Program-made: the position numbers and the translations under genes
Part shown: piece by piece, positions 34,761 to 47,732 of the stretch
Numbering within the stretch: position 1 is the first letter of the stretch
How the letters are laid out: each line of letters begins with the position of its first letter
The notes under the pieces: model-generated
Databases searched by the model: none
Seen by the model: the letters and a program-made list of their open reading frames with translations, nothing else
Told to the model about the DNA's origin: nothing
DNA from: Ehretia macrophylla
Lineage: Eukaryota > Streptophyta > Magnoliopsida > Boraginales > Ehretiaceae
NCBI GenBank assembly: GCA_037974665.1
Contig: CM075770.1
Span: 136,501 to 200,500, forward strand
Direction of reading: 5' to 3'
Length of the DNA: 64,000 bases

Positions 34761-37700
34761 TTACGTGGCACACAGTATACCATTGGATAGCTCTCCGAGA
34801 GTTTTATGACGGGGGCACCAAGCCTGCTTGGCAGCGCCTATTTTCGGAGCCCAAAATTGAACATTTTTATTAGTTTCGGGACACTTTCCTTTTTTTGCTG
34901 TGTTTTTCCATCTCGGATCGTACGTCATGAGCCGCGAAAAGGACGACAACCTAATCCATCACATTTCTATTACCGAATCCCCCATCACATTTGGCAAGAC
35001 AACTTTACTTTAGGTAGAGGCTGGGCCCACAAACCGAGGGCGTCGTGCTAGTGGCCAGGTATTCGTCGCTCTGGTGCTCATAAATTGTGATCCATAAGGA
35101 TTTACGCTGTGCATAGCATACCATTGGAAAGTTCTCCGAGAGCTGTACCACGGGGGCAGCAAGTCTGCTCATCTTTGCTTATTTTCGAAACCCAAAATTG
35201 AACGTTTACATCAGTTTTGGGACACATTATTTCTTTTTTGCTGTTTTTTTGTCCCGGATCGTACGTCGTGAGTAGCGAAAAGAAAGACAACCTAATCCAT
35301 CACATTTATATTACCAAATCCCATGGCACCTTGGGCAAGAGAACTTCACTTCACGTAGAAGCTGGGACCGCAAACCGAGGGCGTGGGGCTTATGACCAGG
35401 TATCCATCGCTCCAGTGCCCATAACTTTTGATGCATAAGAAGTGACGCGGCGCATAGCATATCGTTGGAAAGCACTCTGAGAGTTCTACCACGGGGACAA
35501 CAAGCCTTCTCGACTGTGCTTGTTTTCGGAGACCAAAATTGAATGTTTTCATCAGTTTCGGGATACATTTCTTCTTTTGCGATGTATTTTCATCCCGGAT
35601 CATACGTTGTTAGCCGCGAAAAGAACGACACACTAATCCATCACATTTCTATTGCCGAATCCCACTGTTCCTTGGGCAATCCAACTTCGGTTCATGTAGA
35701 GGCTGGGCCCGCAAACCGAGGGCGTAGGGCTTGGGACCAAGTCTTCGTCGCTCCAGTGCCCAAAACTTTTGATCCGTAAGGAGTTAGGCAGCGCACAACT
35801 TACCGTTGGAAAGCACTCCGAGAGCTCTACGACAAGGGCAGCAAGCCGGCTCGGCTGCGCCTATTTTTGAAGCCCAAAATCAAATGTTTTCATCAATTTG
35901 GGGACACTTTTCATTTTTTGCGCAGTTTTTTCGTCCCGGATCGTACGTCGTGAGCCACGAAAAGGACGACAACCTAATCCATCATATTTCTATTACCGAA
36001 TCCCACGGTACCTTGGGCAAAACAACTTCGCTTCCCGTAGAGGCTGGGCCCAAAAACCGAGGGCCTGGGACTTGTGACCAGGTATTTGTCACTCCGGTTC
36101 CCATAACTTTTGATTTGTAAGGAGTTACGTGGCGTACAGCTTACCGTTGGAAAGCTCTCTGAGAGCTCTACAACAGGGCACCTTGCCTGCTCAGCGGCGC
36201 TTGTTTTTGGAGCCCAAAATCAAACTTTTTTGTTAGTTTTGGGACACTTTTCTTGTTTTCCATTGTTTTTCCCTCCCGGATCGTACGTCGTAAGCAGCGA
36301 AAAGGATGACAACCTAATGCATCACATTTCAATTACCAAATCCCAACGTACCATGGGCAAGACAACTTCACTTCACGTAGAGGTCGGACTCGCAATCCGA
36401 GTACGTAGGGCTTGTGACCAGGTATCCGTCGCTCCGGTGCCCATAACTTTTGATCCTTAAGGAGTTACGCGGTGCACAGCATACCGTTGGAAAGCTCTCC
36501 GAGAGCTCCTCGACGGGGGTACCAAGCCTGCTTTTCTGCGCCTATTTTTAGAGCCCAAAATTGAACAATTTCATCAGTTTTGGGATACTTTTCTTCTTTT
36601 GGTCTGTTTTTCCGTCCTGGATCGTACATCGTGAGCCGCGAAAGGGATGGCAACCTAATCCATTACATTTCTATTACCGAATCCCACGGTACCATGGGCA
36701 AGACAACTTCACTTCACGTAAAGGCTGGGCTCACAAACCGAGTGTGTGGGGCTTGTGACCAGGTATCCGTCGCTCCGGTGCCCATAACTTTTGATCCTTA
36801 AGGAGTTATGCGGCGCACAACATACCGTTGAAAAGCTCTCCGAGAACTCTACAACCGGGGCAGCAAGCCTGCTCTGTTGCACCTATTTTTGGAGCCCAAA
36901 ATTGAACATTTTCATCAATTTTGGGATACTTTTCTTCATTTGCGCTATTTTTTCGTCGCGGAACGTACGACGTGAGCAGCAAAAAGGACGACAACCTAAT
37001 CCATCACATTTCTATTACCGAATCCCAAGGCACCTTTGGTAAGACAACTTCACTTCACGTTGAGGCTGGGCCCACAAACAGATGGCATGGGGCTTATGAA
37101 TAGGTATTTGTCGCTCCGGTGCCCATAACTTTTGATCTGTAATGAGTTAAGCGGCGCACAGTATACCGTTGGAAAGCTCTCCGAGAGCTCTACGACGTGG
37201 GCAGCAAGCCAATTTGGCTACGGCAGTTTTCGGAGTGCAAAATTGAACGTTTTCTTCAGTTTCGGGACACTTTTTTTCTTTTGCGCTGTTTTTTCATCCC
37301 GGATCGTACGTCGTGAGCCGTGAAAAGGACGGCAACCTAATCCATCACATTTCTATTACCGAATCCCATGGCTCTTTGGGCAAGAAAACTTCACTTCACG
37401 TAGAGGCTGGGCTCGCATACCGAGGGCGTGGGGCTTGTCACCAATTATCCGTCGCTGCGGTGCCCAAAACTTTTGATCTGTAAGGAGTTGTGCAGCGTAC
37501 AACATACCGTTGGAAAGCTCTCCAAGGGCTCTATGATGGGGGCAGCTGCCTGCTCAGCTGCGCCTATTTTTGTAGCCCAAAATCAAACTTTTTATCAGTT
37601 TGAGGACACTTTTCTTCTTTTGCGCTGTTCTTTCATCCCGGATCGTACGTCGTGAGCCGCGAAAAGGACGACAACCTAATCCATCACATTTCTATTATCG

Positions 37701-37794
37701 AATCCCATGGCACGTCGGGCAAGACAACTTCGCTTCACATATTGGCTGGGCCCGCAAACCGAGTGTGTGGGGCTTGTGCCAAGTATCCGACACT

Positions 37795-37799
37795 TCGGT
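37795..37799 (+). repeat. Left target-site copy of LTR D
   Basis: TCGGT before the LTR versus CCGGT (41388-41392) after it; four of five bases match. The satellite reads CGCTCCGGTGCCCATAAC through this point, so the insertion is within one monomer. Confidence 0.75.
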
Positions 37800-40700
37800 T
37801 GTCACGCCCCAACCCGACCTATAAAGGTTAGACTAGGGTGTGATATAATCGTTCATGTTCTTTCACGACTATAACCAGTTGACTAAGGTTAAGCTTATCT
37901 GTTAAAACTGGAACACCAAAATTTTTCAGAAAACCAGCAGTATAACAGCTGTAATTAGGCTCTTTAGTTTGACCTAATTTTCTAAATGCCTCTAAATCTT
38001 CAATCTTAAATTCGATTCCAGCTAAGATTACTATTTATCGCCAATTGATATGCCTACTAGTTATCATGAAAGTCTCGTTTGATTAACAACCTAGCATGAT
38101 AACTATGTCCCGTTTATTTGTTGAATTCCTGTTACACAAGTACCTGTTGATCTTAGCTTACTATTGAGTACCTAGGTGGAATAAATAGAGTTACATTATT
38201 GATTTCTTCACCTAGTGATTGAGTTGCCTATGGTAGTTACTAAATCAAAATAGTAATAGCAACTCAAAAGAGAGCGTCGTCTAGTCATAGTCAGTACAAG
38301 CCAAAATTAGAACCCCAATTACAACAGGGGTCATGTACAATCGACAACAAGCAACATAAGAATAGTCTTCAAAATAAACATATAATTCGCAAAACATCCA
38401 TAGTCAAGCAAGCCACGTAAGGCAAGCGATCACTCCAAAGAGTCATTAACAGACACGTTCTCCTTGGGTACCTGTTCCTGCTCTTCTTCACCTGTGACGA
38501 TAAAAGAGGGTGAGTCCTTATGAACTCAGCGAGAGGGAACGAGAAATATGTTTTGAAACTCTTTTCTGATTAAACTTTATAAAAACCCTTTTTTTGAAAG
38601 CATGACGTATAACACAAGTAAATTTATAACATAATAAGAATGTAAAAGAACACATTTACTCGTCTTTCGTTCTCGAGGTCATCTAGGAACGAGGCGAGAG
38701 TACTTAAACACATGGTGAAAAGGATACGGTGAGCTGTTTGTCTCAATTCATTTTCGATAGCAATTGTGCGGCCGACTTTAATAAACCACTTATCGCTCCC
38801 AATTAGGTGTACTCCGGATGTACTCGAAATCCTACGACCCAACTCTCCAAGAGTGGAATGCCACGCGAGAGAGAGAATTGGACCATGGTAGTCACGGGAG
38901 CACCGGTAAGCCCTATGCCGCCTGGCGTTCGTGAGACGCTACCATGCCACAATAAAAGGTTGCAACCTTGTATGCAATGTACATTTATAACATTTAACAT
39001 ATCACATTAGAAGGACAACAAAGTAGGTTGCCTCCGAGCAATTTCAGGATCACATATTGCCAAGTAAACGAATGAGGCACGCTTAACATGAATTTTCACT
39101 TTGTAAAACATGTAGAGTCATATGAACATTAAACAGGCATCCGAGTGACACATATAAATCAAGTCATATAATTCATTTCAGGGTTCACGTATCAAGTATT
39201 AACATTATACAAGCATGCAATGACATTTATACGAGACCGGATGCAAGAATAGCTCACTTAGCAACATGCAATCATCGGAAATTACATTTAGAGCTATAGG
39301 GACAACTACGAGCAGCCTATTAACCACACAATTTGACACATTTAACCAATAGGCCATCTCTTAATAAAAGTCATAAGCGTTAGGGTCTCAATTCCGTGCT
39401 TAAACGTGCGATTAAGCATGCCATTCATCGATTAATGATCCCAAACCATACATCAATCACATTAAGAAACTTTAACCAACCACAACAGTTCACACAACAT
39501 CCAAGTGCCACAATTCCAAGCATTCAATACCCCAAGCAAGGTCTCAACATGATTCTAAGCACATCACTAAACAAAAATCTCTCTGCAATGGTCTGTTTTT
39601 CCAAAATCATTTAGACAAGCAAAAAATCTCCAATTCTGGTTAACTAAATTTCAAACTAAAGCTTAATGAGTGAAATAAATCCAGAAACAAACCTCACCTC
39701 ATTTGGAGTTCGGACTTAGGAGTTATGGTTAAAATCGTGAGACTACGCAAAACTGTCCAGTTTTAGACATATTACGATTTTTGCTATTTTTGAGGGTCTT
39801 AGAGTCAGAATTGGCATTAGTCTATTTCTGGAAAAAAATGTCTAGAACTGCAAAATATAGCAACCTACCAATTCTCATGCAATTTTACCAACATTTACTA
39901 GGTCAAAAATGCTTCGTTCTACAAAGTCAGAAATCTGCCAGAACCCTATTTCATATTCCCAGATTTTCTAGATTTAGACACCTTTCGATATTTTGCCATT
40001 TTGGAAGCCTTAGATTCAAAATTGGCCTTGGCCTATTTCTATGAAAAATGCTCAGAACTGGAAAAAATAGTGACCTACCAATTTTTACGCATTTTCAACA
40101 TCATTTACTAGGCCAAATTCACTTCGCTCTACCAAGTCAGAAATCTGCCAGCTACGCGATTCTTGCCTATCTTCAAGTTCTAGCCAAATATCTTGCCATG
40201 CATGGTTACATAAGCTCATGTACACACATATACAACAAGTACAGAGGTAAATATAGACATATGAAGGCATGCATGTGGCTTTTGAAAGCTTTTAAAAGAG
40301 TTTTAGCCCTCACCTTAGCCTATTGATGATAAATGATGCTCAAAATTCTTGAAGATGCACAAAAAGGTCTCCTCTCCTTGCTTGGCCTAGAGAGATTTCT
40401 TGATGTCCTTAAGTCCTAGCTGAGTTATCATGTTCTTAGTATGTGCATGTGGTTAGAACAAAAGGGAGATGAAAGAAAAACTATCAAACATACCTAGGCC
40501 GAAATGAAGAGTTCTATGAGCTTGCATGCAATTTTTCTTGCTTCTTGCTTGCTTGGGCTGCCATGGACGAGTTTCTTAGAGTCCTTGAGTGCCTAGGAGA
40601 ACCTTAGAAGATGAGCTTGAGCTATGGAGCTTGAGGATGCAGCCTTGGCCGAGAGAGAGAGAGACGAAATGAGAGAATGAGAGCTTGAGAGAGAGAAATG

Positions 40701-41387
40701 AAGTGTTTGGGCATATGGTCGGCCTTGAGCTTCCACAAATATGATTTGGTATCATTTTTTTGAGCATTTTGAATTGTCTTTAGCATGGCATTTGAGTGGG
40801 CCGAGAATGAGAGGCATTGTGTAGGTTGTTAGGTCATTTTTTTAATGCATTGTGTCATAGAATGTCTAGGTTTGATTTTGAATTTGCAAAGGATGCACAA
40901 TGTCTTCACATGGTCGGCCAAAGCTTGTGAAAATTCTGAATTTTTTGTCTTGGTTAAGGCTTATTTTATTGTAGGTTAGATATATTTAATTGTAGGTGCT
41001 TGGAATTTGCAAAAGAATAAAGAATAAAGAATAAGAATGTTTAGCTTTTGGTGAAATTTTGTCTTCTAGTGCATTGACTTAGAATTAAAATAAGAGTTAG
41101 TGAAGTTGTAGGATTAATTAATAATCTAGTGCTTCGTGTAAGATGCTTTCTTGATTAACGTGCGGCACGCTTACCCAGGTCTAGGGCACGCACTCCGAGG
41201 TAAAGCATAAACTACTAGACAAATATACGTATTCTAAGTAAATGCACATACTTTTAAATGACTGCACGTAATTCGATGCAAGGCACATAAAATGAGACTC
41301 AACTCTTAAACCTAGGTCAAGGCACGCAATTCTAGGTTAGGGCACACGAAACGAGGTATAGCACGTAAATCGAGGTCGGGCCTCACA
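37800..41387 (-). mobile_element. Solo LTR D (3588 bp) inserted in the satellite
   Basis: Starts TGTCACGCCCCAACCC and ends GTCGGGCCTCACA in plus coordinates. Satellite lies on both sides and there is no internal region. It holds the short U3 minisatellite (about 41160-41380), a (GA)7 run at 40651-40664 within the GA-rich tract, donor-like sites at 40493 (GTATGT) and 40313 (GTGAGG), and modules of about 200 bp. The TATA-like block of B and E reads TTTAAG here (about 38700). No coding capacity is recognised. Confidence 0.9.
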
Positions 41388-41699
41388 CCGGTGCCCATTA
41401 CTTTTGATTCGTAAGAAGTTACACGGTGCACAACATACTGTTGGAAAGCTCTCTAAAAGCTCTATGACGAGGGCATCTTGCCTGCTCGGCTGCACCTTTT
41501 TTCGGAGCCCAAAATCAAACTTTGTCATCAGTTTTGTGACACTTTTCTTATGTTGCGCTTTTTTTCTGTCCCGGATGGTACGCCGTGAGCCGCAAAAAGC
41601 ACGACAACCTTATCCATCACTTTTCTATTACCGAATCCCACGGCACCCTTGGCAAGACAACTTCACTTCATGTAGAGGCTGGGCCCACATACCGAGGGC

Positions 41700-44600
41700 G
41701 TGGGGCTTGTGACCAGGTATCCGTCGCCCCGGTGCCCATAACTTTTGATCCATAAAGAGTTACACGACGTACAGCATACCGTTGGAAAGCTCTCCGAGAG
41801 CTCTACAACGGGACACCTTGCCTGCTCGGCTGCACCTGTTTTCATAGCCCAAAATCAAACTTTTTCATCAGTTTTGGGACACTTTTGTTGTTTTGCGTTG
41901 TTTTTCCCTCCTGGATCGTACGTCGTGAGCCGCGAAAAGGATGACAACCTAATCCATCATATTTCTATTACCGAATCCCAAGGTACTATGGGCAAGACAA
42001 CGTCATTTCACATAGAGGCTGGGCCCACAAACGGAAGGCGTGGGGCTTATGACCAAGTATCCGTCGCTCCGGTGACCATAACTTTTGATCCGCAAGGAGT
42101 TACGAGGTGCCCAGCATACCGTTGGAAAGCTCTTTGAGAACTCTACGATGGGTGTACTAGCCCTTCTCAGCTGCTCCTATTTTTAGAGCCCAAAATTGAA
42201 TGTCTTTATCAGTTTCGAGACACATTTCTTCTTTTGAGTTGTTTTTTCGTCCCAGATAGTACGTCGTGAGCCGCGAAAACGATGACAATCTATTCCATCA
42301 CATTTCTATTATCGAATCCCATGGCACCTTGGGCAAGACAACGTCGCTTTACGTAGAAGCTGGGCTCGCAAACCGAGGGCGTGGGGCTTGTGACCAGGTC
42401 ACCGCCGCTCCGGTGCCCATAACATTTGATCCGTAAGGAGTTAAGCGGCGCACAGCGTACCATTGGAAAGCTCTCTGAGAGCACTACGCTGAGGGCACCT
42501 AGCCTACTTGTCTGCAGTTGTTTTCAGAGATCAAAATCGAACATTTTCATCAGTTTCGGGATACTTTTCTTCTTTTAAGCTGTTTTTTCGTCCCGGATCG
42601 TACGTCGTGAGCCGCGAAAAGGACGACAACCTAATCCATCAAATTTCTATTGCCGAATCCCACGGCATCTTGGGCAAGACAACTTCACTTCATGTAAAGG
42701 CTGGGCCAGCAAACCGAGGGCGTGGGGCTTGTGACCAGGTATCCGTCGCTCTTGCCCATAACTTTTGATCTGTATGGAGTTACGCGGCGCACAACATACT
42801 GTTGGAAAGCTCTCTGAGAGCGGACGGAAAAAAATAGCGCAAAAGATGAAAAGTGTAGCAAACCTGATGAAAAAGTTCAATTTTGGGCTCCGAAAATAGG
42901 TACAACTGTGCATGCTAGGTACCCATAACGTAGAGCTCTCTAAGAGCTCTACGTTATGGGTACCTAGCATGCACAGTTGTACCTATTTTCGGAGCACAAA
43001 ATTGAACTTTTTCATCAGGTTTGCTACACTTTTCTTCTTTTGCGCTATTTTTTTCCGTCCCAGATCGTACGTTATGAGTCGCAAAAAATACGATGACCTA
43101 ATCCATCACATTTCTATTACTGAATCACGCGGCACCTTTAGCAAGACAACTTCACTTCACGTAGAGGTTGGGCTCGCAAGCCGAGTGCGTGGGGCTTGGG
43201 ACCATTTATCCGTCGCTCCGGAGCCCATAACTTTTGATTCGTAAGGAGTTACGCAGCGCACAGCATATCGTTAGAAAGCTCTCTAAAAGCTCTACAACGG
43301 GTCAACAAGCTTGCTCAGCTATGCCTATTTTTGGAGCCCAAAATTGAACATTTTCATCAATTTTGGGACACTTTTCTTATTTTGCGCTGTTTTTCCATCT
43401 CGGATCATACGTCGTGAGCAGCGAAAAGGACGAAAACCTAATCCATCACATTTCTATTACCAAATCCCACAGCTCCTTAGTCAAGACAACTTTGCTTCAC
43501 GTAGAGGCTGGGCCTGCAAATCGAGGGCGTGGGGCTTGTGACCAGGTATCCGTCGCTCCGGTGCCCATAACTTTTGATCCATAAGGAGTTACGCGGTGCA
43601 CAGCATACCGTTGGAAAGCTCTCCGAGAGCTCTACAACGGGCCACCTAGCCTGCTTGGCTACGCCTAATTTCGAAGCCCAAAATCAAACTTTTTCATCAG
43701 TTTTGGGATACTTTTCTTGTTTTGCGCTATTTTTTCCACCCGGATCGTACATCGTGCACCGCAAAAAGGACGACAACCTAATCCATTACAGTGCTATTAC
43801 CGAATCCCAAGGTACCATGGGCAAGACAACTTCACTTCACATAGAGGTTCGGCCCGCAAACGGAGGGCGTGGGGCTTATGACCAGGTATCCGTCGCTCCG
43901 GTGACCATAACTTTTGATCCGTAAGGAGTTACGAAGTACCCAGCATACTGTTGGAAAGCTCTCTGAGAGCTCTACGATGGGTGCACTAGCCCTTCTCAGC
44001 TGCTCCTATTTTTAGGGCCCAAAATCGAATATTTTCATCAATTTTGGGACACTTTTCTTCTTTTGAGCTGTTTTTCTGTCCCGGATCGTACGTCGTGAGC
44101 CACGAAAAGGACGACAACCTAATCCTTCACATTTCAATTACCGAATCCCACGGCACCTTTGCCAAGACAACTTCAATTCACGTAGAGGCTGGGCTCGTAA
44201 ACCGAGGGCGTGGGGCTTGTGACCTTGTATCCGTTGCTCCGGTGCCTATAACATTTGATCCGTAAGGAGTTAAATGGCGCACAGCGTACCTTTGGAAAGC
44301 TCTCTGAGAGCTCTACGCTGAGGGCACCTAGACTGCTCGCCTGCAATTGTTTTCAGAGCCCAAAATTAAACATTTTCATCAGTTTCAGGACACTTTTCTT
44401 CTTTTGAGCTATTTTTTCATCTCGTATCGTACGTCGTGAGCCACGAAAAGGATAACAACCTAATCCATCACATTGCTATTATCGAATCCCATGGCACCTT
44501 GGGAAATACAGCTTCACTTCACGTAGAGGCTGGGCCCGCAAACCGAGGGCGAGGGGTTTATGACCAGGTCTCCGCCGCTCAGATACCCATAACTTTTGAT

Positions 44601-44890
44601 CCGTAAAGAGTTACGTGGCGCACAGCATACCGTTGGAAAGCTATTCGAGAGCTCTACGTTGTGGGTACCTAGCATGCACAGTTGTACCTATTTTCGAAGC
44701 CCAAAATTGAACTTTTTCATCAGGTTTGGTACACTTTTCTTCTTTTGTGCTATTTTTTTCGTTCCGGATCGTACGTTGTGAGCCGCAAAAAATACGACGA
44801 CCTAATCCATCACATTTCTATTACCGAATCCCACGTCACCTTTAGCAAGACAAGTTCACATCATGTAGAGGCTGGGCCAGCAAATCGAGG
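41700..44890 (-). repeat. Higher-order repeat, 5 monomers (1705 bp) duplicated in tandem
   Basis: Shared rare variants include CTCTACAACG (41801 and 43630), GTGYACTAGCCCTTCTCAGC (42152 and 43981) and CACAGCGTAC (42451 and 44280), all 1829 bp apart. GGGTACCTAGCATGCACAG (42958 and 44663), GCAAAAAATACGA (43081 and 44785) and ACCTTTAGCAAGACAA are 1704-1705 bp apart. The 124-bp change in offset falls exactly at the palindrome, which is an insertion in copy 1. Confidence 0.85.
42822..43060. repeat. 239-bp near-perfect palindrome (foldback insertion)
   Basis: Arms 42822-42939 and 42943-43060 (118 bp each) are reverse complements with two mismatches (at 42847 and in the GGGCTCC/GTGCTCC position) around a 3-base spacer CTA. 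The left arm is satellite in plus sense within a minus-sense array. Both edges of the inverted piece lie at the monomer's own small palindrome (AGCTCTCTGAGAGC at the left edge, AGAGCTCT at the centre). Confidence 0.97.
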
Positions 44891-47732
44891 GTGTGGGGCT
44901 TGTGACCAGGTATCCGTCACTCCGGCGCCCATAACTTTTGATCCGTAAGGAGTTACTTGGCGCACAGCATACCGTTGGAAAGCTCTCTGAAATATCTACA
45001 ACGGGGGCACCTAGCCTGCTCGGCTGTGCCTATTTTTCGAGCCCAAAATTCAACATTTTCATCAGTTTCAGGACACTTTTCTTCTTTTGCGATAATTTTT
45101 CATCTCGGGTCGTATGTCTTGAGCCTCGAAAAGGATGACAAACTAATCCATCACATTTCTATTACGGAATCCCACGGCACCTTGGGCAAGACAACTTCAC
45201 TTCACTTAGAGGCTGGGCTCGCAAACCGAGGGCGTGGGGCTTGTGACCACGTATCTGTCGCTCCGGTGCCCATAACTTTTGATCTGTAAGGAGTTACGCG
45301 GCGCACAGCATACCGTTGCAAAGCCCTCTGAGAGCTTTGCAAACGGGCAGCAAGCCTGCTCGGCTGTGCTTGTTTTCAGAGCCTAAAATCGAATGTTTTC
45401 ATTAGTTTCGGGATACTTTTCTTCTTTTTCGTTATTTTTTCGTCCCGGATCGTATGCCGTGAGGCGCGAAAATGATGACAAACTAATCCATCACATTTCT
45501 ATTACTGAATCCCATGACACCTTTGGCAAGACAACTTCACTTCACGTAGAGTCTGGGCCCAAAAACCGAGGGCGTGGGGCTTGCGACCAGGTATCCGTCG
45601 TTCAGGTGCCCAAAACATTTGATCCGTAAGGAGTTACGCGGCGCACAACAAACCATTGGAAAGCTCTTTGACAGCTCTACGACAAGGGCCCTTAGCATGC
45701 TCAGCTGTGCCTATTTTCGGATCCCAAAATTGAAAGTTTTCATCAGATTCAGGACACTTTTCTTCTTTTGCGCTATTTTTTTGTCCCGGATCGTACGTCG
45801 TTAGCCGTGAAAAGGACAACAACCTAATCCATCACATTTCTATTACCGAATCCCACGGCACCTTGGGCAAGACAACTTCACTTCACGTAGTGGCTGGGCC
45901 CGCACACCGAGGGTGTAGGGCCCATGACCAGGTATTCGTTGCGATAGTGCCCATAACTTTTGATCCGCAAGGAGTTAAGCAGTGCACAACTTACCGTTGG
46001 AAAGCTCTCCGAGAGCTCTACGATGGGGGCACCTAACCTACTCAGCTGCGCCTATTTTTGGAGCCCAAAATTGAACATTTTTATTAGTTTCGGGATACTT
46101 TTCTTTTTTGCGCTGTTTTTCCGTCCCGGATCATACGCCGTGACCCGCGAAAAGGATGAAAATCTAATCCAACACATTTCTATTACTGAATCCCACGGCA
46201 CCTTGGGCAAGACAACTTCACTTCACGTAGAGGCTGGGCCTGAAAACCGATGGCGTAAGGCTTATGACTAGGTATCCGTCGCTCCGGTACCCATAACTTT
46301 TGATTTGCAAGGAGTTACACGGTGCACAGCTTACTGTTGGAAAGCTCTCTAAGAGCTCTACAATGGGAGAAACTAGCCTACTCGGCTGCGCCTGTTTTTG
46401 GAGACCAAAATTGAACTTTATATTCAGTTTCGGGACAGTATTCTTCTTTTGCGCTATTTTTTCGTACCGGATCGTACGTAGTGAGCCATGAAAAGGATGA
46501 CAACCTAATCCATCACATTTCTATTACCGAATGCCCTGGCACCTGGGGCAAGACAATTTCACTTCACGTAGAGGCTGGGCCCACAAACCTAGGGCGTAGG
46601 GTTTGTGACCAGGTATCCGTCGCTCCGGTGCCCATAACTTTTGATCCGTAAGGCGTTACGGGGCGCACAACATACCGTTGGAAAACTCTCCGAGTGATCT
46701 ACGACGAGAGTAGGAAGCCTACTTGGCTGCGCCTTTTTCCGGAGCCCAAAATCGAACATTTTCATCAGTTTCAGGACACTTTTCTTCTTTTTCGCTATTT
46801 TTCTGTCCCGGATCGTACGTCGTGAGCTGCGATAATAACGACAACCTAATCCATCACATTTCTATTACTGAATCCCACGGCACCTTGGGCAAGACAACTT
46901 CACTTCACGTAGAAGCTGGGCTCGCAATCCGAGGGCATGGGACCTATCACCAGGTATCCGTCGCTCCGGTGCCCATAACATTTGATTTGTAAGGAATTAC
47001 GTGGCACACAACTTATCGTTGGAAAGCTCTTCTAGAGCTCTACGATGGGGGCAGCAAGCCTGCTCGGCTGTGCCTGTTTTCGCAGCCCAAAATTGAACAT
47101 ATTCATCAGTTTCAGGACACTTTTCTTCTTTTGTGTTATTTTTTCATCCTGGATCGTACGTCGTGAGCTGCGAAAGGACGACAACCTAATCCATCACATT
47201 TCTATTAGCGAATACCACAACACCATTAGCAAGACAACTTCAATTCATGTAGAGGCTGGGCTCGCAAATCGAGGGCGTGGGGCTTGTGACCAGGTATCTG
47301 TCGCTCCTGTGCCCACCACTTTTGATCCGTTAGGAGTTACGCGGTGCACAATATACCGTTGGAAAGCTCTCCGAGAGCTCCTCGACGGGGATACCAAGCT
47401 TGCTCGGCTACACCTATTTTCGGAGACCAAAATCGAACATTTTCATCAGTTTCGAGACACTTTTCTTTTTTTGCTCTGTTTTTTCGTCCTGGATCGTACG
47501 TCGTGAGCTGCGAAAAGGACGACAACCTAATCAATCATATTTCTATTACCAAATCCCATGGCACCTTGGGCAAGACAACTTCACTTCACGTAGAGGCTGG
47601 GCCCGTAAACTGAGGCGTGGGGCTCGTGACCAGGTATCTGTCGCTCCGGTGACCATAACTTTTGATCCGTAAGAAGTTACGCGGCGCACAACATACTGTT
47701 GGAAAGCTATCCGAGAGCTCTACGAAGTGGGC

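Larger units (their letters stand above)
29763..35345 (-). repeat. Locally homogenised satellite subfamily (GAGAAC domain)
   Basis: Diagnostic CAAGAGAAC occurs near 30101, 30690, 31031, 31372, 32393, 32733, 33066, 33406, 33747, 34431 and 35335, with a variant at 29763. Companion AAAAGAAAGAC occurs near 29705, 30975, 31316, 32337, 32686, 33008, 33687 and 35279. Elsewhere in the window I saw the first variant only once (about 8467, array 2). Confidence 0.75.
27291..37799 (-). repeat. Satellite array 4, ~31 monomers, reverse orientation
   Basis: Same monomer as arrays 1-3 read on the other strand (for example ATAACTTTTGATCCGTAAGG). An A-type monomer near 28090 is followed, in plus coordinates, by a D-type near 28440, so the D-then-A order is kept in satellite sense. 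A local domain from about 29763 to 35340 carries GCAAGAGAACTTCAC in place of GCAAGACAACTTCAC in about 12 of 16 monomers, often with AAAAGAAAGACAACC. Two monomers have internal deletions (about 30375 and about 34736). An 11-bp loss occurs in the small palindrome at about 32875. No gene supported. Confidence 0.95.

Noticed and set aside
27291-37799. CRISPR-like array
   Set aside because: Repeats are full ~340-bp tandem monomers with no unique spacers.
40048-40326. 92-codon ORF in LTR D ending near the donor-like site
   Set aside because: It lies antisense to the LTR, across the degenerate modules, and has no counterpart in LTR E or C.
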